From the NCBI GenBank assembly GCA_043777595.1, contig JAYWHT010000015.1, positions 4,961 to 68,960 of the forward strand: 64,000 nucleotides of DNA, written 5' to 3'. Each line of letters begins with the position of its first letter. The first letter of the stretch is position 1. The DNA comes from JAYVJH01 sp043777595 (GTDB lineage: Bacteria > Bacteroidota > Bacteroidia > Cytophagales > Spirosomataceae). Below, piece after piece: positions 35,486 to 43,661 of this stretch. Both the position numbers and the translations under genes were made by a program. The notes below the pieces were generated by a model. The model did not search any database. It was not told the origin of the DNA and saw only the letters and a program-made list of their open reading frames with translations.

Positions 35486-37420
35486 AACAGTCCGAACGTA
35501 TCTTTGTTTTGTACTAAATACCAGCCGAGGAGTAGCTTCTTTCTGACCATACAGCCCCGAATACCAGCCTTCGGTTTGAGTGGCTTCGATGGGAGCGTTG
35601 TTTTGGTCAAAAGCCGTTAATGTATAGTTTTTGAGGCAATAGTCGGACGGGTGCCAAATCTGGTTCATGGGTAAGTTTTCGGGGGCGTTTTCGAGCCAGT
35701 CTTCGATTTGCCAGTAGTTTTGTTCTTCTGTTTTTAAGACCCTACGCCGATGCCAAATATTACGCCCAACATGCTTAAATGCCTGTATTTTGCCGTCAAA
35801 AATAAGTCTTGGGTCTTGGGTCATGGGTATTGGGTCGTTAATTTCTAATTCCTGATTTCTGACTTCCATAGTTTTACCCATTACTAACGACTCACTACTC
35901 ACCAACACCTCCGTTACCCAGTCGTACCAAATAAATCGCCCACCACGCTGCATCTGGTCATAGTGGCCGAGCATGACGGTATTGTGAGAGGCCGTTCCAG
36001 CAAAATAATTGACCCACTTGTCGTCAGTATTGTATTTGTACGAGCCAGCGTCTCTGAGCAAGTTTTGACCGTCCGCCCAAATGTCCAAATGTAAGTTATC
36101 GGCCTGAAAAGGACGGTCTTTGTACGCCCCACAACGAATGAAGGTAAGTGTCTGGCCGTCTTTTGTTATAAAATATCCACCTTTATCGAAGTGAAGTGTG
36201 AAGAGTGAAGAGTGAAGAGTGAAAAGTGAAGAGTGATAGTTAGAAACTGATAACCAACTTGTATCTTCTGAATCTTCTTTACTAAGCCCCAGCACTGCCG
36301 CCAGTGCGTTGAGTTGTGGGCGGTAGTCTCTAAAATGGGCATCGTTCATTTTAAAAAACAAAGCACCATCGTTGTTACCATAATTGGGTAGCCAGCCTGT
36401 TTGTTGGTCTTGGCAGGCTTGCAAAAATTCAAGCGACTTATTGGCTCGCTCATAAACGACATCGCTCCAGCGGTCATTATTTTTTTCTGCCAGTGCTATG
36501 CCCCAAGTCAATAACTGCACCACGACACGGTGATAGTTCATCGAAAACTGTAAAAACGTACCATCTTCATAAATTTGGTATTCGATTTCTTCCTCAAACC
36601 ATTGCTTGCCTACGGTTTTCCAGCATTTGGATTCTTTAAAAAACGGGTACAACAGTCCAACTAAATAAAGCGTCAAGGTTTCGGTAAGGGCGTGGTTGTT
36701 GCGAACTGCGATTCTCGAAAAATCAATATTTGCTTCTACGTGGCACATTTGCCAATAAATTGAATCAATGATTTTGTCAAATCGTTGCTCGGTCAGTAGG
36801 GGGGAGTTTTTGTAATAATTGAGAACAAAAGTCCAGTTTAGCACTCGCAGTGATATTTCTTGGCTACACCGCCAGTTGGGGCCGCAGTTTATGGGGTTAT
36901 GGTCTATCCAGTCGATTATTTCCTCAAAAATCAACTCTGCCATATCTTGCTGGGCATGGTAGTCGTACCTGATGAGGGTATAAATAAAAGCAAAGCGAGA
37001 TTTTTCCCAGACGTATTTTATATCGCCAGCCTCGGGCGACAGGTCGGCTATGTCTGTCCAATGTTTTGCAGCATCGTATTGGTAGCCTGTATCGGGATTA
37101 GTAAGCCAGTCAGGCACTTTCTTGTATTCTGCGCCAAAAAAAAGCAAGTAACCATTCTTAAATTGGGCTACTTGCTTTTCTAAAATATCGGCGGCTTCGG
37201 CAGAGCGAGACAAGGTGATGGTTTTTTTACAATCAAAGAAAAAAACAGTAGTCTGCTTTTTCCATTCGTCAATACCCGTCCATTTTTGAAATTTGGTATT
37301 GGTCGGGAAGTGGCTTTTTAGTAGGCCAGAACGACGCAAAAATTCATACTTGATTCTAAAAAAAACATAGCGCAAGCCCATGTTTTGCAAAAAGTGTACG
37401 GCAGTTTTGAGTACGTTCAC
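35459..37420 (-). CDS. Heparinase II/III family polysaccharide lyase-like protein
   Basis: 653 residues. The N-terminal two thirds (about 60-390) are the alpha/alpha toroid of heparinase II/III-like enzymes (NPINCGPNWRCSQEISLRVL, RNNHALTETLTLYLVGLLYP, YEDGTFLQFSMNYHRVVVQL, with the N-H and Y-H candidates for catalysis). The C-terminal heparinase II/III beta-sandwich begins at DKGGYFITKDG and includes IRCGAYKDRPFQADNLHLDI and GTASHNTVMLGHYDQM. Near-identical proteins are often encoded in surface-polysaccharide loci; the true substrate is unknown. No clear signal peptide. Residues about 394-410 and 506-538 are encoded by 7-bp repeat arrays that read through in frame, and the last eight residues are also repeat-derived. 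DUF5606 lies 9 bases upstream on the same strand. Confidence 0.85.
   Translation of the reverse strand: MNVLKTAVHFLQNMGLRYVFFRIKYEFLRRSGLLKSHFPTNTKFQKWTGIDEWKKQTTVFFFDCKKTITLSRSAEAADILEKQVAQFKNGYLLFFGAEYKKVPDWLTNPDTGYQYDAAKHWTDIADLSPEAGDIKYVWEKSRFAFIYTLIRYDYHAQQDMAELIFEEIIDWIDHNPINCGPNWRCSQEISLRVLNWTFVLNYYKNSPLLTEQRFDKIIDSIYWQMCHVEANIDFSRIAVRNNHALTETLTLYLVGLLYPFFKESKCWKTVGKQWFEEEIEYQIYEDGTFLQFSMNYHRVVVQLLTWGIALAEKNNDRWSDVVYERANKSLEFLQACQDQQTGWLPNYGNNDGALFFKMNDAHFRDYRPQLNALAAVLGLSKEDSEDTSWLSVSNYHSSLFTLHSSLFTLHFDKGGYFITKDGQTLTFIRCGAYKDRPFQADNLHLDIWADGQNLLRDAGSYKYNTDDKWVNYFAGTASHNTVMLGHYDQMQRGGRFIWYDWVTEVLVSSESLVMGKTMEVRNQELEINDPIPMTQDPRLIFDGKIQAFKHVGRNIWHRRRVLKTEEQNYWQIEDWLENAPENLPMNQIWHPSDYCLKNYTLTAFDQNNAPIEATQTEGWYSGLYGQKEATPRLVFSTKQRYVRTVFELLRVEL
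35806..35903 (-). repeat. Degenerate heptamer array (about 14 units) inside the heparinase gene
   Basis: The plus strand can be read in uninterrupted 7-base steps: GTCTTGG twice, GTCATGG, GTATTGG, GTCGTTA, ATTTCTA, ATTCCTG, ATTTCTG, ACTTCCA, TAGTTTT, ACCCATT, ACTAACG, ACTCACT, ACTCACC. It encodes a low-complexity stretch of about 33 residues (including NQELEINDPIPMTQDPRLIF) in the C-terminal domain. Confidence 0.75.
36191..36239 (-). repeat. Heptamer array GTGAAGA (7 units) inside the heparinase gene
   Basis: Units in order on the plus strand: GTGAAGT, GTGAAGA three times, GTGAAAA, GTGAAGA, GTGATAG. On the coding strand it encodes YHSSLFTLHSSLFTLHF, in a linker just before the C-terminal domain. 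The unit length is not a multiple of three. Confidence 0.95.
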
Positions 37421-37429
37421 AGTCTAATT

Positions 37430-37966
37430 TTATTCTGTAACCTTTGCTACTTTTTTGGCTCTCTTTTTAGGTGCTTCGGCCACTTCTACCACTTCCTCAA
37501 CGGGTGCTACTTCGGCTATTGGCTCTGCTGTGGTTTCGGGCGTGGCTTCTTCTTCGATTATTGCTTCTGGTTCAAAGAGTTCGGGCATATTTTTGATAAG
37601 AATATTATACCAGTTGGCAAGTTTTCTCATATCCGACAAATATACACGGTCTGTGTCGTAGCCTGGTGTTACGGCTTCCATAAAGTCCACGAGTTCATAG
37701 TCCGAGAGTGCCTTTACGTCAAACGGTTGGCCTTCGTACTTGGTGTGGGCGTTTCTTAGGATAGTCCCCAACAGGGTAGCCTCATTACCGTCGGCCATAA
37801 AAATAGAGATGTCTTTGAGTGCCGATACTCTGGCCGTTGGCCCAATCATTGTCTTTTCACGTTTGTCGTCAAGGCTTTCGACAATTACCCCAACCCGGCC
37901 AGGCTTGACAATTTTGAACAAACCACCTTTGCCCGAAACGTTTACAATGTCTTTCAATAATTCCAT
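37430..37966 (-). CDS. DUF5606 domain protein
   Basis: 178 residues from the ATG at 37964-37966; a TTG four codons upstream is possible but less likely. It matches DUF5606 of Bacteroidota: MELLKDIVNVSGKGGLFKIV, GRVGVIVESLDDKREKTMIG, SALKDISIFMADG, LGTILRNAH, and YDTDRVYLSDMRKLANWYNI, which covers residues 1-130. The tail is Glu/Ala/Val-rich and ends in a basic patch (KKRAKKVAKV), as is typical of nucleic-acid-associated small proteins, but no function is known. It precedes the heparinase gene by 9 bases. Confidence 0.9.
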   Translation of the reverse strand: MELLKDIVNVSGKGGLFKIVKPGRVGVIVESLDDKREKTMIGPTARVSALKDISIFMADGNEATLLGTILRNAHTKYEGQPFDVKALSDYELVDFMEAVTPGYDTDRVYLSDMRKLANWYNILIKNMPELFEPEAIIEEEATPETTAEPIAEVAPVEEVVEVAEAPKKRAKKVAKVTE

Positions 37967-38112
37967 AATACTTCTCAATATGTTAGTTTATGCAAAAATA
38001 CGGGTTTTATAGTAAAGACAACAATTTAGCCATGATTTCATACAATAAATAAATGAAACTTTCGAGTTATTGGTTTCGTTAGGACAATAATCAATTTACA
38101 AATTTGTACTCA

Positions 38113-39657
38113 ATGAATCACCAATCTTTGCCGCTGTCGGTTACTGGCGCATTCCCAGCGTTATTTTTAGATTATATTTCTCAAAAACAATCGCTCAAAC
38201 CGTTTTATGGTCAGTTTCCGACGGTCGATAATTTTAAAAGTCAAATTGAAGCTAAAATTTTTGACGATAAAAAAAGGCAAACCTTAGTAACTGCACTCGA
38301 ACGGCAATACAAAGCCATTAAAGTCAAGCCAGAGTTGTCTAAGCTACTCAATACCAATACTTTCACGGTAACAACTGGCCACCAGCTCAATATTTTTACG
38401 GGACCGCTGTATGTAATTTATAAGATTGTAACGGCCATCAACTTGGCCAAAAGCCTCAAACAAAAATACCCAAACTACGATTTTATACCCGTTTATTGGC
38501 TGGCCAGCGAAGACCACGATTTTGAAGAAATAAGTAGTTTTAATTTGTTTGGCAAAAAATACAACTGGCAAACACAACAACAGGGCGCAGTTGGTCGTAT
38601 GAATCCTCGTGAATTGGGTAATGCTATAAAGATTTTGCCCGAAAAAGTACCTATTTTTGAAAAAGCCTACCTCCGAAACAACACACTGGCCGATGCTGTG
38701 CGTTGCTACATGAATGACCTGTTTGGTGCAGAAGGTTTGGTGTGTATTGATGGCGATGACCCAGACTTGAAGCGGCAGTTTTTGCCCATCATCGAAGACG
38801 AACTTACCAACCAAAGTACTTTTGATATTGTCAAAAAAACAACCGCCGATATTGAATCGCTCGGTTATCATACCCAAGTCAGCCCACGTGAAATAAACTT
38901 GTTTTATTTGGACGAACAACTGCGTGAACGAATAATCGAAAAAGAAGGCCAATACCACGTCTTGAACACCGACCTGGTGTTTGACAAAGAATCTTTGCTT
39001 GAAATAGCTCGGTCAAGTCCTCAAAAAATAAGTCCAAATGTAGTGCTACGGCCTTTGTATCAAGAAGTTATACTGCCCAACTTGGCTTATATTGGTGGGC
39101 CGTCGGAAGTGCCGTACTGGTTGCAATTAAAAGGTATTTTTGAGCATTATCAAGTACCATTTCCGATATTGATGCCACGCAGTTTTGTACTGTATGTAAC
39201 GGAGGCCAATCAGCAAAAAGTAAAAAAATTGGGTCTGAAAACCGAAGATTTTTTTGAAGACGATAATAAACTCAAAAAACGATTTGTAGCCCAAGCTTCC
39301 ACCGAAACACTTACTCTCGACGATGAAAAAACCAGCTTTGAGCAACTGTTCAATCAGATTTTGGCCAAAGCCACAGCCATTGACAAAAGCCTTGAAGGGG
39401 CGGTGAGTGCTGAAAAAACAAAATTATTGAGTTCGTTATCAAATCTCGAAAAGCGTATTCAGAAAGCCGAAGAGCGTAATTATGAGTCGGAAGTGAGCCA
39501 AGTACTGGGTCTCAAAAACAAGTTATTTCCTAATGGAGGCTTACAAGAGAGACACGATAATTTTTTAAACTTTTATACAAACGATTCTCAATTTATACAA
39601 AAACTACTCAATACGATTGATGCTTTTGACTATCGTTTTAATGTTTTGGTTGAGTGA
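38113..39657 (+). CDS. bshC: Bacillithiol biosynthesis cysteine-adding enzyme BshC
   Basis: 514 residues from the ATG at 38113; a TTG three codons upstream is the only longer option. BshC is thought to add cysteine to GlcN-malate to complete bacillithiol, the low-molecular-weight thiol used in place of glutathione in many Bacteroidota and Firmicutes. It shows the nucleotidyltransferase-like core TVTTGHQLNIFTGPLYVIYK, VYWLASEDHDFEEIS, the W-Q-x-x-x-x-GAVGRM region, the segment NLAYIGGPSEVPYWLQLKG, and a C-terminal coiled coil (about 420-470). No other bsh genes are nearby. A hairpin separates it from the convergent FKBP gene. Confidence 0.95.
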   Translation: MNHQSLPLSVTGAFPALFLDYISQKQSLKPFYGQFPTVDNFKSQIEAKIFDDKKRQTLVTALERQYKAIKVKPELSKLLNTNTFTVTTGHQLNIFTGPLYVIYKIVTAINLAKSLKQKYPNYDFIPVYWLASEDHDFEEISSFNLFGKKYNWQTQQQGAVGRMNPRELGNAIKILPEKVPIFEKAYLRNNTLADAVRCYMNDLFGAEGLVCIDGDDPDLKRQFLPIIEDELTNQSTFDIVKKTTADIESLGYHTQVSPREINLFYLDEQLRERIIEKEGQYHVLNTDLVFDKESLLEIARSSPQKISPNVVLRPLYQEVILPNLAYIGGPSEVPYWLQLKGIFEHYQVPFPILMPRSFVLYVTEANQQKVKKLGLKTEDFFEDDNKLKKRFVAQASTETLTLDDEKTSFEQLFNQILAKATAIDKSLEGAVSAEKTKLLSSLSNLEKRIQKAEERNYESEVSQVLGLKNKLFPNGGLQERHDNFLNFYTNDSQFIQKLLNTIDAFDYRFNVLVE

Positions 39658-39666
39658 AAAAAAGGA

Positions 39667-39698
39667 AGCAGGGTAGGCTATGTGTTGCCTACCTCGCT
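39667..39698. terminator. Hairpin terminator between bshC and the FKBP gene
   Basis: Arms AGCAGGGTAGGC and GCCTACCTCGCT (12 bp with one mismatch and one wobble), 8-base loop. It lies between convergent genes. Confidence 0.7.
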
Positions 39699-39703
39699 CT
39701 AAA

Positions 39704-40138
39704 CTACAATATTGCTACCAGTTCGAGTTCAAAAGTTAAATCTTTACCAGCCAGGGGGTGGTTGGCATCTACCGTTATTTGGTCGTCGGTGAGGGCTACT
39801 ATCGTTACTGGTACTGGGTTTGGGTTTCCGTCTTCGTGCATATTGAGTTGGCCGCCAAGTTCGAGCGGAATATCACTCGGTATTTCAGACCGATTGAAAG
39901 AAAATATTGCTTCTTCTTGCGACGGTCCGTAAGCTTCTTCGGCAGGTATATGTATCGTTTTTTTTGAGCCAATACTCATACCCGTAACGCCGTCGTCAAA
40001 GCCTTTGATGACCATGCCCGAACCGAGTAGAAACTCAAGTGGCTCACGCCCCACCGACGAGTCGAAAAGTGTGCCGTCTGTGAGTGTGCCTGTATAATGT
40101 ACCTGTATGGTATCGCCTGTTTGTGCAATCGGAATCAT
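39704..40138 (-). CDS. FKBP-type peptidyl-prolyl isomerase, SlyD-like
   Basis: 144 residues with the SlyD/FkpB layout: FKBP strand VHYTGTLTDGTLFDSS, GREPLEFLLGSGMVIKGFDDGV, GMSIGSKKTIHIPAEEAYG, an inserted flap domain (about 75-120: IFSFNRSEIPSDIPLELGGQ), then the conserved VDANHPLAGKDLTFELELV. It would catalyse proline isomerisation and act as a chaperone in the cytoplasm. It lacks the His-rich tail of E. coli SlyD. It is monocistronic between two terminators. Confidence 0.94.
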   Translation of the reverse strand: MIPIAQTGDTIQVHYTGTLTDGTLFDSSVGREPLEFLLGSGMVIKGFDDGVTGMSIGSKKTIHIPAEEAYGPSQEEAIFSFNRSEIPSDIPLELGGQLNMHEDGNPNPVPVTIVALTDDQITVDANHPLAGKDLTFELELVAIL

Positions 40139-40171
40139 TTATTTGTATATTGTTTGATAAAAATAAAAAAA

Positions 40172-40198
40172 CCTGATAGATTTATAAAATCTATCAGG
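40172..40198 (-). terminator. Intrinsic terminator after rhaM
   Basis: Perfect 12-bp stem, arms CCTGATAGATTT and AAATCTATCAGG, 3-base loop, followed on the minus strand by a run of seven T. It ends the transcript containing rhaM and the upstream lipoprotein gene. Confidence 0.9.
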
Positions 40199-40235
40199 CA
40201 GTACAAAGGAACGTATTTTTATTGAAATCCAAAAA

Positions 40236-40550
40236 CTAAGCCATAAAAAACACCGATTGGAGCGGAATATTTACTGGGGAATGGTCTGCGTTGGTTTCCA
40301 TGATGTCGGCCATATAGGCCCACCATTTTCGCATAATTGGGTCTTTGGGCAAATCATCAAGGGCTGCCGATTCGATTATGTTTAAAACCCCAAAAAGAAT
40401 GTTGGTTTCATCGTCCAAAAAAATTGAATAGTCAGAAATCGTTGCCGCTTTGAGTAGTGTGTGTAGCTCTGGCCACAAAGCATCGTGCCGACGTTTGTAT
40501 TCGTCGGCACAACCTTTGAGCAGTTTCATTTTAAAACCAATTCGGGGCAT
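40236..40550 (-). CDS. rhaM: L-rhamnose mutarotase
   Basis: 104 residues, family length. RhaM interconverts alpha and beta anomers of L-rhamnose (or a related 6-deoxy sugar). The match is clear: RIGFKMKLLKGCADEYKRRHDALWPEL with the active-site His, then ISDYSIFLDDETNILFGVLN, and MRKWWAYMADIME. No rhamnose isomerase, kinase or aldolase gene is nearby, so the mutarotase appears alone here, following the lipoprotein gene by 4 bases on the same strand. That spacing suggests an operon, although the two products have no evident link. Confidence 0.92.
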   Translation of the reverse strand: MPRIGFKMKLLKGCADEYKRRHDALWPELHTLLKAATISDYSIFLDDETNILFGVLNIIESAALDDLPKDPIMRKWWAYMADIMETNADHSPVNIPLQSVFFMA

Positions 40551-40554
40551 TTGT

Positions 40555-41382
40555 TTATTTACATTTCAATTCATAGCTAAACACAGTCTCTCTTCCCAAC
40601 GTATCGGCTCCCATTTTTATTTTGGCAACTGATTTAATGGGTATATTTTGAGCGTTGTATTCATAAGTTATGTCATATTTAGTGCCGCCTACTTGGTACA
40701 TAGTAGGGTTGTGGCGGCTTGGTACTCTACCTCTGAGCAAGTCCACGAGTTGTATTCCTTTCGAGAACGTATATAGATTGGGTTTGGTATCGTATGCCAT
40801 GTATTCGGTTAGTATGCTGTCTCTGGTTGTCATTGGCACACGTACAGACCACGTTTTGGCGTTGCCTAAGCTGTCATATTGCCAGCTATACGACCCACCA
40901 GCAACTGATTGTAATTCTGATATTCTTTTTTTATCGTCATACACAACACTTAATGAATCTTGTAAACGAGGGCCTGAGTTAAACACTCTATACTGTTGAA
41001 TGGCACTAACTGTGCTATCTTCGGCATAATCGACTTTGTAGATGTAGCTTTGGTCTCGCTCGGCGATATTTGTTTCGTTAAACTCTGTCAGGTAGCCACT
41101 TGCGTTGTAGTCAAAACTATAACGTTTCAACATACGGTTGGCGGTTTGGCTGCCACTGTATTCTATCATTCTTACGAGGTGGTTCATTGAGTCGTACTCA
41201 TAAGAACGATACAGTACGTTGTTTATTTTTTCTAATAACACTACACATGGCGACACTGGTGTTGTATCTATTTGAGTACTATCATCTGGATTTACGTCGT
41301 CCGATGGTTTGGGCTTACAACTATCTATACTCACCAATGCGGCGAGTAGTAGTAGGCAGAAAATGAGGGCTTTATTAGGCAT
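40555..41382 (-). CDS. Lipoprotein of unknown function (YD-repeat-like)
   Basis: 275 residues from the ATG at 41380-41382, which gives a lipoprotein signal with the cysteine in VSIDSCKPKPS; a longer frame from 41415 is unlikely. After an acidic, Thr/Pro-rich linker (DDVNPDDSTQIDTTPV) the body contains repeating tyrosine-rich beta units reminiscent of DUF4595 or RHS/YD repeats (RSYEYDSMNHLVRMIEYSG, KRYSFDYNASGYLTEFNET, SYSWQYDSLGNAKTW, ITYEYNAQNIPIKSVAKIK). Such proteins are common on the Bacteroidota surface, with unknown function. It is upstream of rhaM by 4 bases. Confidence 0.8.
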   Translation of the reverse strand: MPNKALIFCLLLLAALVSIDSCKPKPSDDVNPDDSTQIDTTPVSPCVVLLEKINNVLYRSYEYDSMNHLVRMIEYSGSQTANRMLKRYSFDYNASGYLTEFNETNIAERDQSYIYKVDYAEDSTVSAIQQYRVFNSGPRLQDSLSVVYDDKKRISELQSVAGGSYSWQYDSLGNAKTWSVRVPMTTRDSILTEYMAYDTKPNLYTFSKGIQLVDLLRGRVPSRHNPTMYQVGGTKYDITYEYNAQNIPIKSVAKIKMGADTLGRETVFSYELKCK

Positions 41383-41535
41383 AATAGTATCGATAATGAG
41401 CAGTTTTATATTCAAAGATAGTTATTGGTAGTACAGTATCAAAAAAAATGCCAGACTGTTTATTTTGTCAAAATAAATTTTAATAACTAATTTTTGGACT
41501 CGATATCTTAACGTAGCAACCCAGCTATTGAGCGA

Positions 41536-42936
41536 CTATTTGTGCAAAGACCGTTTGGCTGTTGCGTCCAAGCAGGCTTCTTTGAGGGCCTCGGTGTAAG
41601 TTGGGTGTGCGTGTGATATACGAGCGATGTCTTCGGCAGAAGCTCTGTATTCCATCGCCACAACGGCCTCAGCTATCATATCGGCGGCTCTTGCACCTAC
41701 AATATGCACTCCCAGTATCTCGTCTGTGTCTTTGTGTGCCAGCACTTTTACCAATCCATCGGTATCCATACTTGCGGCGGCTCGTCCGAGGGCTTTGAAG
41801 TTGAACGTACCCATTTTGTAGGGAATAGTCTTGGCTTTGAGTTCTTCTTCGGTGTAGCCCACAGCCGCTACTTCGGGCCAAGTATAGACAACATTGGGAA
41901 TGAGCAGGTAATTGATATGAGGTTTTTGGCCTACAATCGTTTCGGCTACATAGATACCTTCTTCTTCGGCTTTGTGAGCCAGCATAGCACCACGCACTAC
42001 ATCGCCGATAGCATAAATGTTGGGTATATTGGTCTGAAAAGTATGTTCATTGATTTCGACTTTACCTCTTTTGTCAGCTTCCAGCCCTGCATTGGCCAAG
42101 TTCAAGCCATCAGTGTAAGGCCGCCGACCTACACAAACCAAGCAATAGTCGCCCGTGAAGGTTATGATTTCGCCTTTCGGGTTTTCGGCAGTTACAGTTA
42201 CATCTTCGCCATTATTGACTGCACTTGTTACTTTGTGACTAAAATAAAAATCGACACCCATCTTAGCGATTGAACGCTGTAACTCTTTGCCCATGGTTCT
42301 ATCCATAGTCGGAATCATGGCATCGGCGTATTCAACAAACGACACCTTTACGCCCAAACGTGCATAGACAGAACCTAATTCTGCCCCTATTACACCAGCA
42401 CCAATTACGATGAGGTGTTTGGGCATTTCAGCCAATGTCAAGGCTTCGGTTGAGGTGATGATTCGTTTTTTGTCCAACGGAATATTTGGCAACGATGATG
42501 GTTTTGAGCCAGTCGCTATCACAACATTAGTGGCTGTAATGGTTTCGTCGCCAGTTTCTTTGCTTACCTTGACGGTATTTTTGTCAATAAACGACCCCAT
42601 TCCTTGATAAACAGTGATTTTGTTTTTTTTCATCAAAAAATCAACTCCTTTACAAACTTGGCTTACTACGCTTGTTTTGCGGCTTATCATTTGCGTAAAA
42701 TCTACTTTGAGATTGTCGAGCGCAATGCCATGCTCCTTGAAAGTATGGGCGGCATTATAAAAATGCTCCGATGAGTCCAGTAACGCTTTTGATGGAATAC
42801 AGCCCACGTTGAGGCAAGTACCGCCAAGGGTTTTATATTTTTCGACAAGGGCGGTTTTTAGCCCCAACTGAGCGCAGCGAATGGCGCAAACATAGCCACC
42901 TGGCCCCGAACCGATAACGATAACGTCGTATTGCAT
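41536..42936 (-). CDS. lpdA: Dihydrolipoyl dehydrogenase (E3)
   Basis: 466 residues. It reoxidises dihydrolipoamide in pyruvate and 2-oxoglutarate dehydrogenase and glycine cleavage complexes, using FAD and NAD. Evidence: N-terminal FAD fold VIVIGSGPGGYVCAIRCAQLG, redox-active disulphide GGTCLNVGCIPSK (residues about 38-50), NAD-binding HLIVIGAGVIGAELGSVYAR, and the C-terminal interface motif HAHPTYTEALKEA with the catalytic His. The genes for E1 and E2 are not adjacent. The toxin-antitoxin cluster starts directly upstream (25 bases). Confidence 0.97.
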   Translation of the reverse strand: MQYDVIVIGSGPGGYVCAIRCAQLGLKTALVEKYKTLGGTCLNVGCIPSKALLDSSEHFYNAAHTFKEHGIALDNLKVDFTQMISRKTSVVSQVCKGVDFLMKKNKITVYQGMGSFIDKNTVKVSKETGDETITATNVVIATGSKPSSLPNIPLDKKRIITSTEALTLAEMPKHLIVIGAGVIGAELGSVYARLGVKVSFVEYADAMIPTMDRTMGKELQRSIAKMGVDFYFSHKVTSAVNNGEDVTVTAENPKGEIITFTGDYCLVCVGRRPYTDGLNLANAGLEADKRGKVEINEHTFQTNIPNIYAIGDVVRGAMLAHKAEEEGIYVAETIVGQKPHINYLLIPNVVYTWPEVAAVGYTEEELKAKTIPYKMGTFNFKALGRAAASMDTDGLVKVLAHKDTDEILGVHIVGARAADMIAEAVVAMEYRASAEDIARISHAHPTYTEALKEACLDATAKRSLHK

Positions 42937-42961
42937 TCTTATTTTGGTTTGTTTTGGTTGT

Positions 42962-43350
42962 TTATTTGGTCATGTATTCAATAGTTTTTACGAAAATGCG
43001 AGTTTGGGTCAATAATGGCAAAATCTCGTCTTCTTCAAATCTCAATTGCAATTTATAATCAACTTGTTCTCTTTTATTCAGTAACAGATTGTAGAGGTGG
43101 CTCAATTCGGGAGAAATAATTTTTGTTTTTGCATAATGTTGCCCCAAAATACTTCTAACTCCTGCATAAGTCAATGGGAAAAAGTTGTCTTTCAAAAAAA
43201 TTGCATGGAGCGCATGAAAACAGGCATAGTATAATCTTGAAGCTACGCCATTCCACAGTTTTGAATTGGCTAAACATTCAGCTTCCGCAATATAATCGTA
43301 TGCTTTTCGAGACGATATTGTGTCAAACTCTGTTTTTCTTCCTGTGTCAT
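42962..43350 (-). pseudogene. HEPN-domain toxin with a one-base frameshift (MNT-HEPN pair)
   Basis: The reading frame begins with ATG at 43348-43350 (4-base overlap with the MNT gene) as MTQEEKQSLTQYRLEK, and continues in the next frame as AYDYIAEAECLANSKLWNGV and on to a normal end at 42962. One missing A in the run GAAAAGC (43304-43307 on the plus strand) explains the break; restoring it yields a 129-residue protein of the usual HEPN length. The restored frame contains the HEPN RNase motif R-x6-H (Arg39 to His46, RLYYACFH). Without it, the first frame ends after about 26 codons, and the downstream in-frame ATG at 43195 lacks the motif. It is therefore a broken toxin unless the missing base is an assembly error. 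Confidence 0.85.
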
Positions 43351-43661
43351 ACCTCTACACCTTCTTTGACTATATTTCTAAAAAGTGGTTCAGTAACTTT
43401 ATTTTTGTCCCATTTCTCTACGTTCTCAATAGTTGCAAATATAGCTTGGTTGGTCTCTAATTCAACATCGTACAATTTATTTATAATCGAATCAGACCAT
43501 TTCCAATCAAATTGTTTTTCTGTCAAAATCATAAAATCCCAATCTGAGTCTTTCCGATAGTCGCCCCTGGCCCTTGACCCAAATAAAATAATACGAGCGA
43601 GTGGGTCAAAACTATGAACCACTTGCTTTATTTTCCTAAAAAGTGTTTTGCGATGTATCAT
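43347..43661 (-). CDS. MNT-type nucleotidyltransferase antitoxin
   Basis: 104 residues with the minimal nucleotidyltransferase signature FGSRARGDYRKDSDWDFMIL (G-S-x-A-R-G, then D-x-D). In MNT-HEPN toxin-antitoxin pairs the MNT protein blocks the HEPN ribonuclease, in studied cases by adding AMP groups to a tyrosine in the HEPN active-site motif. The start (ATG, 43659-43661) overlaps the stop of the DUF4177 pseudogene by 4 bases, and its end overlaps the HEPN start by 4 bases, so the three genes form a tightly coupled operon. The antitoxin itself is intact. Confidence 0.92.
   Translation of the reverse strand: MIHRKTLFRKIKQVVHSFDPLARIILFGSRARGDYRKDSDWDFMILTEKQFDWKWSDSIINKLYDVELETNQAIFATIENVEKWDKNKVTEPLFRNIVKEGVEV

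Noticed and set aside
42962..43195. 77-residue protein starting at the ATG at 43195 as an independent gene
   Set aside because: It is the C-terminal part of the frameshifted HEPN gene; the coding similarity continues upstream in the same frame past this ATG.
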